Source of the DNA: Sialis fuliginosa | Lineage: Eukaryota; Arthropoda; Insecta; Megaloptera; Sialidae | NCBI GenBank assembly: GCA_961205875.1 | Contig: OY540815.1 | Span: 19,653,638-19,717,637, forward strand | Direction of reading: 5' to 3' | Length of the DNA stretch: 64,000 bases | In this document: piece by piece, positions 1 through 13,261 of the stretch | Numbering within the stretch: position 1 is the stretch's first letter | Layout: every line of letters starts with the position of its first letter | The notes under the pieces: model-generated | Told to the model about the DNA's origin: nothing | Databases searched by the model: none | Seen by the model: the letters and a program-made list of their open reading frames with translations, nothing else | Position numbers and translations under genes: made by a program

Positions 1-145
1 CGGACTTTGGTAATTAAATTGATTAAATAAAGAGTTACTTGTTTTATTAGTAACATGAGTTCATGAGAATTACAAAAAAACAAGCCCATTAATCCAAAAA
101 ACAGAAAACTTGCTCTTATAGCAGCCATAACTTGTGCCTTTACCT
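1..145 (+). mobile_element. TA-flanked MITE family A, right-hand part
   Basis: This is the right end of a non-autonomous DNA transposon whose left part lies outside the window. It matches the complete copy at 15885-16420 through the shared segments 'gagttacttgttttattag', 'catgagttcatgagaatta' and 'gctcttatagc', and ends in a diverged terminus followed by TA. Other copies lie at 57311-57808 (minus), 61080-61361 and 40893-40961. It carries no coding capacity. Confidence 0.75.
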
Positions 146-3100
146 TATATAGATACAAATGTAATTGTCATGACAATTACATTAATTTAAGTTTGTACGT
201 AAGTACAATACATTTTTTGTTTAAAGTAAAAGTACCTACTTATACTTTCAAGGATAACCATCTGCACGTTATAAACGAACTGCAGGGAATATATGTTTAT
301 AGGTACCTAAAATCTTTTTTAAAGTCAAATTATTATTTACAAATATTAGTAAAGAGTAACCTCCCTTCTTGAAAATCAAAGTTGGCAACCCAAGTAACAA
401 AGTACATATGTATTTAAGGTTCTTTGTATTCTGAAATCATATGAATATATAATTCATATCTATACACATTGAGCAAAACTTTTCCTGTTCATTGAATAAT
501 TAAATAAACGCAATAAAATATTCATATTTTGCGAAGAAACTAAGAGAAGAAGTTTTAATAACCAAGAGAAGAAAAATATAAGAAGCAGTTAAAATTCACA
601 GCCATGCCTCAAAGACATAAACTATATAACGTATATTGGGGTTGTATAGAACGTTTGCAGTTGTGGACACTGGTGGATTTTATAGCACAAGTCATAAATA
701 AACTACACGCTTATCTTCGTGCACCTAGTTATGAACTTGCTATAAATTATTGCTGCCCGGAGGTTGGTCTATAACGAGCTGATTCAATGTGCACAGATTC
801 TGTAGCTGTTTGTGGGCATTCCAATTTTACAATGCAGACCCCGTTCATGTGTTACATAATAATATATATATATTGTTAGGTATGATTAATTTTGTCTCCT
901 CTACAGATTTTCAAAATAAGCAAACAGCTGATTTAAACACGTGAACATCATATTTATCTTACTACTATAACTAATAACTTGTAGACACATACATTAAGTG
1001 TAGACAAGTTCATTCCATTATATAACCTCGCGATTTTCCATGCCTAACCACCAATTTTAACTTTTTTCAAACAGTGAAAAAAATTCGCTCGAATGTTGCA
1101 AATGATTGTATTTTCTATATTAATACATTAAACTGTTTAAAAACGATCTACGTTTATTATATTTCATTAAAGTTGTTTCTTTTTGTCGTTCTCAACAAGG
1201 CCTATCTATTAGTATCTAAATCTAATCTTCTCTCAACAAAGAATGTTCGTACTGAATTAATGAAAACAGAATAGCATTACTACGGTTGTGGAGAAGACAG
1301 AATGGTTGATATGAGGAAGTGCAGTTGATGTAGAAAGTGGAGAATGTGCCAGTCTATCAGCAGAATATGCAAATGATTTCGAGTGCCCAAGTAGCTGTGA
1401 TTACAGTTATTATTACTGTTAAAACTATTTACAATGTTTAATTTGATCTCAATTTCCAAATATATGTTGATACTTAGATTTTACCCTCAGGCCTTATTAT
1501 GCTACCGTATAGGCCTATTTATATCAATTTTAAAATTGATTATTTTTTTTTTGGTTATTGATAGAATTTATATATTTTTTTTGTTTTAATTTTTTTATAA
1601 GACTCAGAGAGAAAGATTGATAATATATTTTTTTGATGACATTCAATGTTTGTCATTTTATTTTAAATTTAAGCTTAGCAGGCCTTATTACCCATAAGTA
1701 CCTTATTTATGCACTAGTGTGACTATAATGACACATTTTATACTGTAGAAACTTTTTATAATATTTATTCATTTATTTCATCATAAAAATCCCACTTATA
1801 TTGAATACCTTATACTTATATATATAATTATACTCCTTTAGAAGTTAATAATCCGTAACAACTGTTTTTTTTATATATCGTAGTGAACATTTCTTAGAAT
1901 TCTTAAGTATAAAATTATGCAGTACTGACCTACTACAAGTATGCACTTTGCTAGTTCTTTCATTCGTTTTAAGTTAATGTGAAAATTTTTGCAGCAAGAT
2001 TACGGTGAGTCTAGTAGCTTAAAATATAATTAATTTATTTAATAAGTTGCTGTGTTTCCGTTCTAATTTCTGCATTGTTAACCGCAGTGCAAATTAAATG
2101 AAAAATGTGCCAAGAAATACCCAAATTATAATAAGGTTTCGTTATTTTTCAGTTGAGTTAATATAAGTTATACACCAAACATTTACATGATGCAGACAGA
2201 TTTATAAATTAGCAATAGGCATGATGCCAGTAACAAAGTATCACTGAAATTATGATTTTAAATAATGAAATAGGTTTAAAAGATTCTAAAAAATGTATTT
2301 ATTTTTATATTAAAAGCAAGATTAATATGATTTTTGTTAAAATAAAAACACAAAATACAGCAATCCGCTATGTTAGATAAAACACCAGTCAGAGTGGATG
2401 ATGTCACGGCTAAGTAAACATCATTTTTGTTTCATTAATATCTGCACTGTTTATAAATTATTTTGTGGTTTTAATTATCAATTTTCTCAGTTTTGTGGTA
2501 CCAAAACTAAAACCAAGAAACGTTAGCGATGAAACAAGGATTTATTATTGTTGACAAGGAGTCTTTACATAGGCGTGACGTCAAAAATGCGCTACGACAC
2601 CTGCGAGCATTTTGGCGTCAAATTCAAAATTAGTTTTAAAAGAGTCAATTTTTGTGATCAAACCTTTATTTTCTGCAGAAATAAGTATTTTTATTTTTTA
2701 TTTTTATCTTTTTATTTAAAACATGAAATATTATTATTTTGGCGTGCATAAGCAAAAACGGAAATTAATTCTAGGTAGATAAACTCTGTAAAAAACAATA
2801 AAAAGTTTAAGAAAAGAAGAAATTCTACGAGGATAAATGGTTCTACGAAATATTTAAATTTATTCTTGTCACATACATATACTGTCGAGTTTTAAGCTAG
2901 ACTATAACAGGCAGTACCTAGCAATTATTTTTATTGAATTATATATTTTCTTTATTCATTTTAATATTCAATATTGACATTATTTAATTCAAGCAAAGAA
3001 ACTCGAATATTTATCATAAGAAATTTTCTTCGCCAGAATTAAATGGTTTATTAGTTATTTTTTGTATTTTATGTAAAATTGACATAATAATCATTTGCAT

Positions 3101-3569
3101 TTTTTTAAATTATTATACGAGTATTAAAAATTCATATGATGTATAATTCCATGTTATTTAGAATTCAATATAAACTGAAATTATTTCAAAACACATGTGA
3201 ACTTAATTCTACCCGTATCAGATTAGAAGCTGCGTTCGTATTGTATTCTCAATTGAATATATTCGCTTGGTTGGTTGCCAACTTGTGTCAGTAGGTAGCC
3301 AACCAATTCACTAAACTACAAACAAATTACTACTTGTTGCCGATGATGTACACACACGCACAGGTATGAAGTATGTATAGGTTAATTATATTCTAGATAT
3401 ACCTACAGATAAAATATATGAGCTATAAAACTCTACGTTGCTGGTATTAATGCGAAATAAGATTGAACTTTTTGGGATAGAAAAATTATTTTTTTTAGCT
3501 TACTCTCAGATTTAGAAATAGATTACGATAAATTGTAGATAACTAAATAATCAAATTTTATTTTGTATA
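146..3569. other. AT-rich stretch, no gene seen
   Basis: No frame with recognisable homology is visible. The longest frames are short and low-complexity. Around 1965-2010 a plausible acceptor (poly-T then GCAG) is followed after 10 bases by GTGAGTC, which I treat as chance. A small hairpin lies at 3272-3305, where GGTTGGTTGCC faces GGTAGCCAACC. The segment near 2550-2640 is slightly GC-richer but does not match a known family. Confidence 0.6.
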
Positions 3570-3803
3570 CTTATGTATGTCGATGACAATATAAGAATTC
3601 ATCATTTCCAAAACTAATTTAAAAATATATTATTACTTTTTAAAATTTGTGTTTTATTTTGTATTATTTTAGCAAAATAAGTAGTATCAACTAAAAAAAA
3701 CATATCAACAAAACTTTAAAAAATTTGAAAATTTTCACAGGCGAGTGAAATTGAAAAGTTATGAAACTTTTCAATGAAAACTTTTCACCTTTACATCATT
3801 AGT
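3570..3803 (+). repeat. Dispersed repeat, copy of the 9651-9904 insert
   Basis: This segment aligns in the same orientation with the insert at 9651-9904. Shared blocks include 'cgatgacaatat', 'ttttgtatta' and 'gaaaattttcacaggcgagtg'. The other copy is bounded by an 8-bp duplication, so this is probably an older copy of the same short hAT-like element. Its own ends are not clear, and no coding sequence is seen. Confidence 0.6.
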
Positions 3804-5082
3804 TGTAACACCTAACAACATATAACATCTGCAGTGTTGAATACAGGGAGGATGTCGAAGGGGATTTTCCCCTCCGACGCGATAAAATTTCCCATCGTCC
3901 AAAACATATTATGGTATTTATAAAAGTATGGAAAAACAAATGTTACATTCAATTATTTTGGATTTAGATTTTAACCAGGGACTTGAACCGGAATTTATTT
4001 ATGATTCGGTTTCAGGTTTGGGTTCAGCATGGTGCAAACTATTTGGGTTCAAAATCCGTTATTTTTAATGGTTCAGGTATCACCTCTTCCTCTGGATTCA
4101 AAATTAAGCAACAGGTCTTTTATTTTAACCCATGAAAGTCATCTCAAATTATCACCTCTTCCTCCGGAATCAACATTGAGAATCTAGTATCAACTGGGTG
4201 CCAACTGCAGCAGCAAGTAACACTACTTGTTGCAAATGACATTTACACATACACATGTGTACGAGTATGTGATCATGCACACTTCCCAAGCACTAATTAC
4301 TCTGACAAGTGTTACAAATTCATCTCGAATTGCGCCACGCGTCGCATCAAGTATTCATGGCAATGCGCCATACGTTGTTGCTATGGTAAACCCTCCATGA
4401 AATATCGCCGAGTTTTGAACTCGTTTTACAACAATATTTGTTGTGATCGATACATCAAGTGTTTTTATTATTGGTTTTATATGCTAACAACAGACGCGGT
4501 TATCTGAATTCGATACTTGTTGGCTTGAATTTGGCTGCTTCTGTTATTGGAAAACAATACTAATATATTCATTCTAAACTTTATAAATTTTAAACATCTT
4601 ATGGAGAAAATATAAGCATAAAATGGTGTCATCTTATGAAATATTAATATGACTCATCTTTTTAAGAAAAACTAGAATACATATGAAAATTATTATTAAA
4701 ATCATTTCACTAAAAATTTGATAGTATGCATTTTGTACACTTGAACATGTTTGATATTTTTAATGTGATTTTTTAATGGTTTTTTATTACATATTTTTGA
4801 TATATTTATTGTGTTTTTTGTGATTTTCTATATTTTAACCTAATCAAAACTAACCAACCTCTCTTCGTTACAATAGATTGCCGTAACTAAGGACAGTTAA
4901 CGTGTATCTTATTAGAGCATCAACTTTATTCTGAATAACTATGTATATACATACGTGATTTTTGACAATTGTGTCAATCGGCATAATCTTCTAAACGTGT
5001 TAAAATTTAGTGAAACTGATTAAAACTTATATTCGAGTGAACAAAGTATTAAAATTTATGTTCAGTGTCTGTCTGTCTATCA
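3804..5082. other. Non-coding stretch with GGGTTC-rich repeat trace
   Basis: No gene is seen. At about 3990-4035 there is a short run (TTCAGGTTTGGGTTCAG, then TGCAAA) that resembles 22790-22850 (GGGTTCGGGTTCAGG, then TGCAAAA), suggesting two old copies of one repeat. The phrase 'tcacctcttcctc' occurs twice, at about 4080 and 4155. Confidence 0.5.
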
Positions 5083-5308
5083 CAGTGACTGCCAAACTGT
5101 GTGCCACGAAAAATTCCAGGTGTGCCGCGAAAGATTTAAAAATATAGGTTTAAATGAAATATATTATTTTATTATCATAATAATTATGTATTAGTTGTTT
5201 ATACAAGTAAAATATATTTTAATTTTGTTGGAATTTTTATATGGTGTGCCGGGAAATAAATCCTCCCTGCCCAGTATGTCGTAAGGTAAAAAAGTTTGGC
5301 AGACACTG
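5083..5308. mobile_element. hAT-like MITE with exact 8-bp TSD
   Basis: The element runs from CAGTGACTGCCAAACT to AGTTTGGCAGACACTG, giving imperfect terminal inverted repeats of about 16 bp that begin with CAGTG. It is flanked on both sides by GTCTATCA (5075-5082 and 5309-5316), an exact 8-bp target duplication as expected for hAT insertions. It is 226 bp long with an AT-rich core and no coding sequence, so it would need a transposase supplied in trans. The intact duplication suggests a moderately young insertion. Confidence 0.85.
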
Positions 5309-5316
5309 GTCTATCA

Positions 5317-7325
5317 TAATCTTCTTGCTACAAAACCATTTGACCCAGAAAGCTGACATTTGATATGATTATAGTAAAAGATGAACCGGGTAATAAAAAT
5401 ATAATTTTTAATATTTGGTATTTTTTCAGGGTGGTAACTTTTAGGCTGGAAATGGGTGTAACACATACACACAGATATTTTCTTTAAAAATTACCATACC
5501 GAGGGAACAACATATCCTAATTCTAGTAAATTATACGAATTTTAATAAAGAAAAAAACCATGTAAATATAATAAAAATTCATATACAATGAAAACCGTTT
5601 TTTTATTTTCAAAAACTTAACTCTAATTAACGCTGGTTTCGTTTTTAATCAGTATACAATTGTGCATATAATATATAAGGTTGTGAGGTGCACTTTGTAA
5701 GATTTACAGTACAAAATATAATATTTTTTATCTATAAAAAATATATAGCGACAAAAACTTACTTGAAGTAAAACTAAAAATGTGTGTTGAATAAAGAAAA
5801 TGAAACACAATAATTTTAGCATGCATAAATATTTTTTCGAATGAAAGTCAATAGATATTTAAGTATTCACTTTTGAGATGGTAAGAATTTTACACGATTT
5901 TTCTCATTTTCTTTTCATTGTCGGATATATATTTTCCGGTGTTCCAATATCGCCTTTGCGTGTCAATTTAAAAGCTTTTGTTATATAGGTCTCTGTTGAA
6001 GGGAATTTTTGAACGCAAATTGGAATTATTATAGACGGGATGAAATTTGATTGAAATATTTTTCATCCTAAATCACTCAATTCAATTTAATTTCTCGTTT
6101 TTAAATATGAGATTGTGTTCTTCCACAATATTTAAACTATTTAAATGGTAATTTTTGATGTAATGTATTTTTTACATAAATTTAGATATGTTCGTAATTT
6201 AAAACTGGCGTTTAAAATAAAGACGTGGTTCATAGTGCCATGTTAAATTACAATACAATAAAAGAGTACATATGTACTTATCACACTATCAGACATACCT
6301 TATACACCCACGCAATAGGTCACGTGAGTATCATTATACTTATTACGGAAAAATACACACATATTAAAGATAAACTATATAATATATGTAAATTTATAAA
6401 CTCTAATCGATTTTTAATTGTTTCAAACTATTATAGATGAATTTTACTACATAAATGTATATTGTAAAAATGAGTTTTCTTGATATAAAATTTATTTTTG
6501 TTTTTCCAGTTGAGGTATGAACTGAACTTTCGTATAACTTTTTTTCTTTTAATATCTAGAATATGAGGTCAACACGTTTTCTGTTTTAGTTTTTTGTCAA
6601 GTTACGTACGCTTTCTACTTTTTTTTGTTTAATAGTGAAAAAGTAACGCACCAAAGTCTTTTTGAGGGTATTTTTTTTTGCTTTTATTAATATAAATTGT
6701 ATATACTCGTAAACAGAACATTTTTTTAATATAAAGGATTGTATTGTTAATGTAGTTTTACAAATTCATTCTTATCTTTTTGAAAATATGTATGTATTTT
6801 GCGTAATTAACGTGACATTTGAGATAAATCGTCATTGTATTGTTAAAATAAAATAAATAAATAAATAAAATAAAAGTATTACAAAATAAATGAAGGTATA
6901 TTTAAATAAATTCATATTAGTTTGACCAATAATTAATTTCATACAGGTTGGTATTGGTAAAATGTTTAATTAATTATATAGAGAACCTTTAGTTTATACA
7001 CTGGGGTCACATAGACCCCTGGACAGTTTGTTTATTTAAAGTAAACAATAAATATACTTTCAACAAATAATTTTTACCCTTGCAAATTTAATTTGTGTTA
7101 CTGTCCACCTATTTGAATATTTTTTTAATCAAATTAAAACTTTGCTAATCAAATTAAAAATTTGACTTACAATAAAGGTCAAAGTTACTTTCGGAATAAT
7201 TGGCCTCCAGTGTGAAGTTTGTGGCATTAAAAAATATCTGATTTTTTTACATAAATTAACTGAAGAATGGTTAATATACCTAACAATAAGCTCCAATTTA
7301 GCTAATGTTTTTTTTTTTATAAAAT
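5317..7325. other. AT-rich stretch, no gene seen
   Basis: No homologous frame is visible. A (TAAA)n-type simple repeat lies near 6845-6885. A short hairpin, GGGGTCACATAGACCCC, lies at 7003-7019. A TTTTTTCAG acceptor-like motif near 5430 and TTTTTCCAG near 6509 have no matching exon. Confidence 0.55.
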
Positions 7326-7507
7326 CACCTCTATCTGAAGAAGTATTCCACAAAGTTTTAAGTCATTCAGAAAATTATTTTAGTTGTAAATAATAATTAA
7401 AATATAAAAATTTAATGACTCAATTAAGTGTTTTCAATTTCTATATTTTAATTAATTACAACTTAAATAATTGTCCGCTTGGTTGAATAGTTCTTCAGAT
7501 AGAGGTG
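7326..7507. mobile_element. 182-bp fold-back element
   Basis: The segment begins with CACCTCTATCTGAAGAA and ends with its exact reverse complement, TTCTTCAGATAGAGGTG. Pairing continues inward with mismatches, for example 'agttgtaa...aattaaaatata' against 'tatattttaatta...ttacaact', so nearly the whole element folds into one hairpin. I found no clear target duplication, so the superfamily is not assigned. No coding sequence. Confidence 0.75.
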
Positions 7508-7572
7508 CATACTTATTCGACTATGGCATATAGGGTAAAGTCTGAAAATTCCGTGTCTCGAACAATTTGGAT

Positions 7573-8325
7573 TACACGTATTTAGGGTGTGAAAAAAATC
7601 GATATTTTTTTCCTTGCTCTCGTTTCGAAATAAGATAGTTTATGACCCAAAATAAATCCCCCTACAAGGATTACTCTGTAGTTCAATTTTAAGAGATGTT
7701 ACAAGGAGGGAGGGTTGTTTCCCATTTAAATAACATGGAAAAATTATTCTTTAGTACTAAAGTTGGTATAACTGATTCATGATAACTTATGAACATTTTT
7801 TAAGGACATCATTTTATAGAGAATAAAATTATGTTCTAATAATGCTAGTTATCGGCTTGGTCATTCCTTTTCCGACAGCTCAGTAATAGTGTAAAATGTT
7901 GATATTTGTAAAAAAATATATTTAAAACGCTTATAAGTTTAAGCTTATTGCATTTACACCTAAAGCTATCTGAACTATTTTTATAAAGAATTAAATTTTC
8001 TACAAAATTACCATTTAACTTATTTTTATAGAAACAATAGTTTAGCCGTGACAGCCTTTTAGACGTACAATTTAACAAATAAATCACTTAGAATGTCTGT
8101 AACTTTTGATACGTTGAATTGAGGGTCATGAATTTGTAGATAATTTTATTTTCTACAAAATGTGGTCCTTACAAATTTTTCATCAGTTATCATGAATCAG
8201 TAATACCAACTTCAGTACTAAAGAATTATTTTCCCTTGTAATTTAAATGAGAAACGGGACAGAATTTATTTTAGATCAAAAACGAACATACGAGAGCAAT
8301 TTATTTTACATACCCTCGTGTATAT
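7573..8325. mobile_element. Long inverted-repeat element
   Basis: The left arm, about 7573-7835, is the diverged reverse complement of about 8150-8325. Matching blocks include 'ttctttagtactaaagttgg' against 'ccaacttcagtactaaagaa', 'tgattcatgataact' against 'agttatcatgaatca', and 'ttgctctcg' against 'cgagagcaa'. The roughly 300-bp spacer (7836-8149) is AT-rich and has no recognised protein. It could be a fold-back transposon or two inverted copies of one repeat. Confidence 0.7.
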
Positions 8326-9600
8326 ATTTAATTTACAAGCATTTACGAATATTGTAAAAAATCAAAAATAAATTCTAGAAGGAATAAATTCTACACAATG
8401 ACAATTTATCACAATAAATTCAGGCACTCTAGATTCATTCAAAGAGCCGGATATTCGTGTTTAGTCCACTGACCTTATCCAATAAACTGCCAGTGATTTC
8501 TTGACGCTCGTTTGCTCACCCTGCACAAGTTTCTTACCTAGTGAACACATTCTTTTGGCACTGCATTTCACTTTTCCTTACACACACAAATACACTTACG
8601 ACTAATCACAAATTTGTTTCGATCGATTTGATTCTTGACTTCTACACCTCCATTTATTAAGTAATGTTTCTTATTTGTTTTAGCTCCTGTGTCACTCCGT
8701 CAAGTACGTTTGAAAGTATGATGTAAATTTTATGTATTCCGAAAATAAATTTTTTATTGATTTTTTATTTTATTTTTTAGGTGTTTAGATATACTTTTTT
8801 TACATTTACAATTGGTTAGAATTTATATCGAGTAAGTAGACAAGGAACATATTATCTAAAAGAATTAAAATACAATTAAAATATTGAATTATTAAATTAT
8901 ACATAGAATAATATAAAAACAATTATATATGTATTTAAAAATTAATTACTGAAACAGTCATGAAAAAAATGCCAAAATAGAAAATTTCTTGTTGTTATAT
9001 TATTTAAAGATACGTAGGTATTTTAAAAGAAAGAAACAAAATATATTATTTCATACACAGCATTGAAATATTTTCATAATCTGTTTGTGAATTCATTTTT
9101 GTTTCTTTGTTTTGCATAATTTTACTTTTTCGTTCTTTCTAAGGAAACGATTTTTCTTTTACATTTTCATTAGCATTTTTTTGTATTTTCCCTTTGATGT
9201 TTTAATTCGTTTAATTATTTAAAAATGAATTTCACACTTAAATTTATTATTCAAATTACTCATATAATGATATGATACAAAAAATCTTATTTAAAAGCTA
9301 ATCTATAAACTATAATACATATACCATAATTTTTCCATTTACGTGGATTCATTTTTACGCTGTTGAAAAAGTTTGGAAAAAAATGTGGAAGACTTAAAAA
9401 ACAACGCTTTTTTACGCGTTGTTTTCTTGGAACCAATTAACTGCGTAAATTGAGAGATTACTATATAAATACTTTTTCTGCATTCTAAATTTTTAAATAA
9501 ATACTTACAAAATGGGTCAAAAGTCACAAAGAGGTCTGAATTTTAAATAACTTTTTTAAAATTAATTTTTATTTGCATATTTTATAGAGAAGACCTTGAA
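8326..9600. other. Non-coding stretch, no gene supported
   Basis: Mostly AT-rich. The part at 8440-8640 is less AT-biased and on the minus strand has CTAG/GTAAGA and CAGG/GTGAGC donor-like motifs at about 8531-8540 and 8512-8520. There is no convincing acceptor or extended reading frame, so no exon is called. Confidence 0.5.
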
Positions 9601-9650
9601 AATTCACGATGGAAAAATGAACACAAATTGTGAAATTTTACTATTGAAAC

Positions 9651-9904
9651 TAGTGATCTAAAATTTTGTCCGACTGTCTTGAAATCTTGTGTTTTCTCGA
9701 TGACAATATTTAAGAATCAAACATTTTCAAAAGTTATTTAAAAATATAGTATTACTTTTTCAAATTTGCGTATTGTTTTGTATTAATTTAGCAAACCAAA
9801 AAAATTATGAACAAAACATTTCAAAAATTTAAAAATTTTCACAGGCGAGTGAAAACATTCAGTGAAATTGAAAAGTTATGAAATTGTTCATCTTTATATC
9901 ACAA
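9651..9904. mobile_element. Nested hAT-like insert with 8-bp TSD
   Basis: This 254-bp insert splits the left arm of the enclosing fold-back element and is bounded by the exact duplication ATTGAAAC (9643-9650 and 9905-9912). Its ends are loosely inverted: TAGTGATCTAAA on the left against TTTATATCACAA on the right. A related copy lies at 3570-3803. The 8-bp duplication and TAGTG start fit hAT, but the termini are weak, so the family is an inference. Confidence 0.75.
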
Positions 9905-10134
9905 ATTGAAACCCAGAGTCAATAATTCTAACCCAACGAGTATATATCGTTGTCACTATGGCGTGAAAAATTCACCAAGTGAATCAATGGTTAAACATTT
10001 GATTGGTAATTTTGATAAAAAGGGTTCAGTATGCGACCTTCCGTGAACAAGCAGACCACGGTTGAGTATGTAAGGGAGAATTTTGGAGAAGACCCGAGTG
10101 CATCAATTTGAAGGCAGTCAGGACGTCATTCCGG

Positions 10135-10377
10135 GTTCACGACTGACCAAAAACAGTGAAAAACGAGCTTTGATTGGTTGATTCATGGAATTTCTGGTGG
10201 AATGTACCAGAAATTTAAATAATGTCATTTTTTATGCGTGTAAGGAAGTCGTTTCTAATAATTTCTATCTTTTTCTAGTTACTTTTTTCTCACTTCCTTA
10301 CACGCTTAAAAAATGACATTCTTTAAATTTCTGGTACATTCCACCAGAAATTCCATGAATCAACCAATCGTTGTTAC
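10135..10377. mobile_element. Fold-back MITE (GTTCACGACTGAC family), nested
   Basis: The left arm runs GTTCACGACTGACC ... 'ggttgattcatggaatttct' ... 'gcgtgtaaggaagt', and the right arm is its complement ('acttccttacacgc', 'agaaattccatgaatcaacc'). The right terminus has lost its last bases compared with the complete copy at 46630-46903. It lies inside the larger fold-back at 9601-10885 and therefore inserted later. No coding sequence; family not assigned. Confidence 0.8.
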
Positions 10378-10885
10378 CCACAGATTGCAATATGCCGTCA
10401 AATTTCAAGAGTTAACACCCCGGGAAAGAATAAAATATAAAATCGTATTTGTTCATTAATTTTTGATCTGTGGAGACCTGCAAAGATCTACAATCTCTGA
10501 AGATCGTTGTAACATTAAAAATTCATGAATTTTCAACGTTTTAATTTCTATCACGATCTACAATGATCTTTAGAGATCTTTCTAGATCGTTTCATGATCT
10601 GATTTGATCATTTCAGATCAAAAAATTTTTTCCGGGAATGAAATATCCAGAATTTATTCAGAAGGAGATAATGTCAGATGAACTACAATTTCATTAACAA
10701 AAAAAACCCTCCAACTATTCAGAAAAATGAATTGCAGCCCCTGAAGTGGATGCTTTGGTGTAAAGTGTCGTTAGAGAATCTCTCACACCGTTATGACGAC
10801 GATATGCTCGTTAGGTTATAATTATTGACTCTGGGTTTCAGTAGTAAAATTTTACAATTTGTGTTTGCTGTTCGTTCGCGAATTC

Positions 10886-13259
10886 TTAATAAAATGTGTA
10901 AATCAAAATTAATAAAAAATGGGTGTAACTGTGTCGGGATGCACAGTCGAAAAATTGAGGTGCATACGTAGCAGTGGGATTAAATAAAAATAAGACTAGT
11001 AGGTATTGTATAATATAGTTATTTCTTTAAGGGCATAAAAACAATCAATTAATATTTAAAAATATGGAAATACGAAAATTTTTCATTTTTTTATTCAATT
11101 TAAAAAACATTCTGTCGTAGAGAATATATTCTACTATGTCGAGATATACTGATATCAAATTTACGCTAACGCATAAAATTGATCTCTGCACGTTATATCA
11201 AGTTTCTAAAATGCTCACCCAATATCTGGTCTGAAACATGTTATTCACGTCAAAAATTATTTAAATTTCAGACCCCTTCGTGACTTTTGGCCCAGCCTGT
11301 ACATACAAAGTATTCGATTTATATTTTTCTGTAAACATCCCTTAGTAATAGAACCCATATAAATGTACCTACTCCCCTCTTACCCGTATACCAATATATT
11401 CCTAAACGGTTCAAGTGCATACATCGAAGCCTGATATCAAGGGTAATAAATTATAATAACATATTGCATTTACGCTACACTTTTATGTTGAATACACAAA
11501 AAATATAAACACAAAGATGAAAATGGCATAAGATACATTTATATGAAAATATCATATAAAAGTAATAAACTTAGGTATTTCAAAAAGTTTCTCTGCAACA
11601 TACTTTGAAGGAATTCCAACGCGATTATAAAAATGTTAAATAGAAGAGAATTGTATAGTTGTCAAGTTCTAGGATATATTTATTTACATTTTACGCATAA
11701 AATATTACAAAAAAAACGTTAAATTGAAACTACTTTTTAAATAGTATTACGTTTTAAATGTATGGTAATAAAAACTTTGTTTATAACCATTATTATTTAC
11801 GAGTACATAGTTATGTGTACCTATGTTGAACATTCTTTTACTAGCCACTGGTTGGTTACAAATAATACAACCTCTCAATGTCAAACAACTTATGAAAATT
11901 TAAATAGTCTTGTCATAATAAATCTATAGAGATAAAGTAAAATGTAAACATATATAACTCAAAAATATTACAGAGACCTTCGTTAAAAATAAGGCTTATT
12001 TTATTTTCTATCACGTAAGGTTTAGACATATTTTATTCTTTCTTTGTATTGGAATTACCAAAGATACTTCTCTTCGTGTATATATTGTATACATTTTTTT
12101 AATTTAAATAATAGGGGTTAAAAAAATTACAATTTATTTATCTTATTCCAATAAAAAATATATATATTTTTGGTTTGATATTGATTAATAAAAATAATTT
12201 AAGTTTAGATAATAAAATAAATAATGCATATATTGAAAATTTCATCTATATGCTTTTTATTTTGTTTGAGTCTTTTTATCATATCACTTTCAACACAATA
12301 AGTGCTTTTCTAAATATAGACGATTGTTACATCCAACTTTCACAAAACAAACAAGAACTTGAGATGTAATCAATCATAAAACGTCAAAGTAAAACACGAT
12401 TTAAAAGTAGGTATATATATCAGACATACATACTTTTTAATTAGAATATACCTACATTTATCATTTGAGTTACAATGAAAATGGAGGTAATATGAATTAT
12501 ATATACAAGCCCGCATAATTTTCTGAAATTGCAAAACTTGAATTCAAACAGCGTAAAATGAAGAAAAAAAATGCTTTGATATGAAATAATAATAAATGCA
12601 TAAAATAAAACGAAAATACTGACACATTTATCAACAGATTTAAAATACTATTTATTTCCATTTATTTGTCTATCAACACTGAACAGTTAAAATTTATCTA
12701 TTTGATTAATTATTATTTTTTTAACACTGAACACCAATTTTTAGTGATTAAATACGACAGCACATTGCAATAATTGACACAATTTCATTTACATAACATA
12801 GTGTTTAACCCGTCCAGATTTAATTTAAAATATAATTTAAATATTGTTCACAGCACATAATACATTTTATCTATTCCAACGATTATCCGAAATCCCTATT
12901 CCTGTACAGCATCTCATTTCAAATTACAAAAAAAAATCAATGAAAATAATATACGCAAAAAATGTAGGTCAGTAGTTGTAAAAATGTGTTACTGTATTAT
13001 ATAAACATTTTGTGGAGTGAAGAAAATAAAACGGAAAGAAAAAAAAATTATGGAAATGAAGAGGAAAATAAATTTTAAATTATTTATCAATTTAAAAAAC
13101 ACCCGATTAGTATAAACAAAAATCACTATTAAAAATTTCCACAAATATCAAAATAAACAAACAAAAATATAACAATAATAAAAAGTAATAAAGAACTGTT
13201 AAAAATAATTAATAAGCGTAACGAAAGAGAAAACATTGTTATTACATAACAGCACATGC
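10886..13259. other. AT-rich stretch, no gene seen
   Basis: No protein homology is visible. 'ggcccagcctgta' near 11291 resembles the right end of mariner-type short elements (compare CAGCCTGTA near 34570), but no partner end was found. Long A/T runs and low-complexity frames fill the rest. Confidence 0.55.
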
Positions 13260-13261
13260 GT

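Larger units (their letters stand above)
9601..10885. mobile_element. Fold-back element carrying two nested inserts
   Basis: The outer inverted repeats are visible as 'aacacaaattgtgaaatttt' on the left (about 9619) and its near complement 'aaaattttacaatttgtgtt' on the right (about 10846). They continue as 'gaaacccagagtcaataatt' (9908) against 'aattattgactctgggtttc' (about 10820). The left arm is split by the insert at 9651-9904, and the interior holds a second fold-back element at 10135-10377. The interior at 10455-10625 is unusually rich in GATC and AGATC words. No transposase is seen. The outer target duplication is unclear, so the superfamily is open. Confidence 0.75.

Noticed and set aside
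1990-2012. GCAG acceptor followed 10 bases later by GTGAGTC
   Set aside because: A 10-base exon without any neighbour is more simply a chance pairing.
8500-8560. Two donor-like motifs on the minus strand
   Set aside because: No acceptor, no extended frame and no homology nearby.
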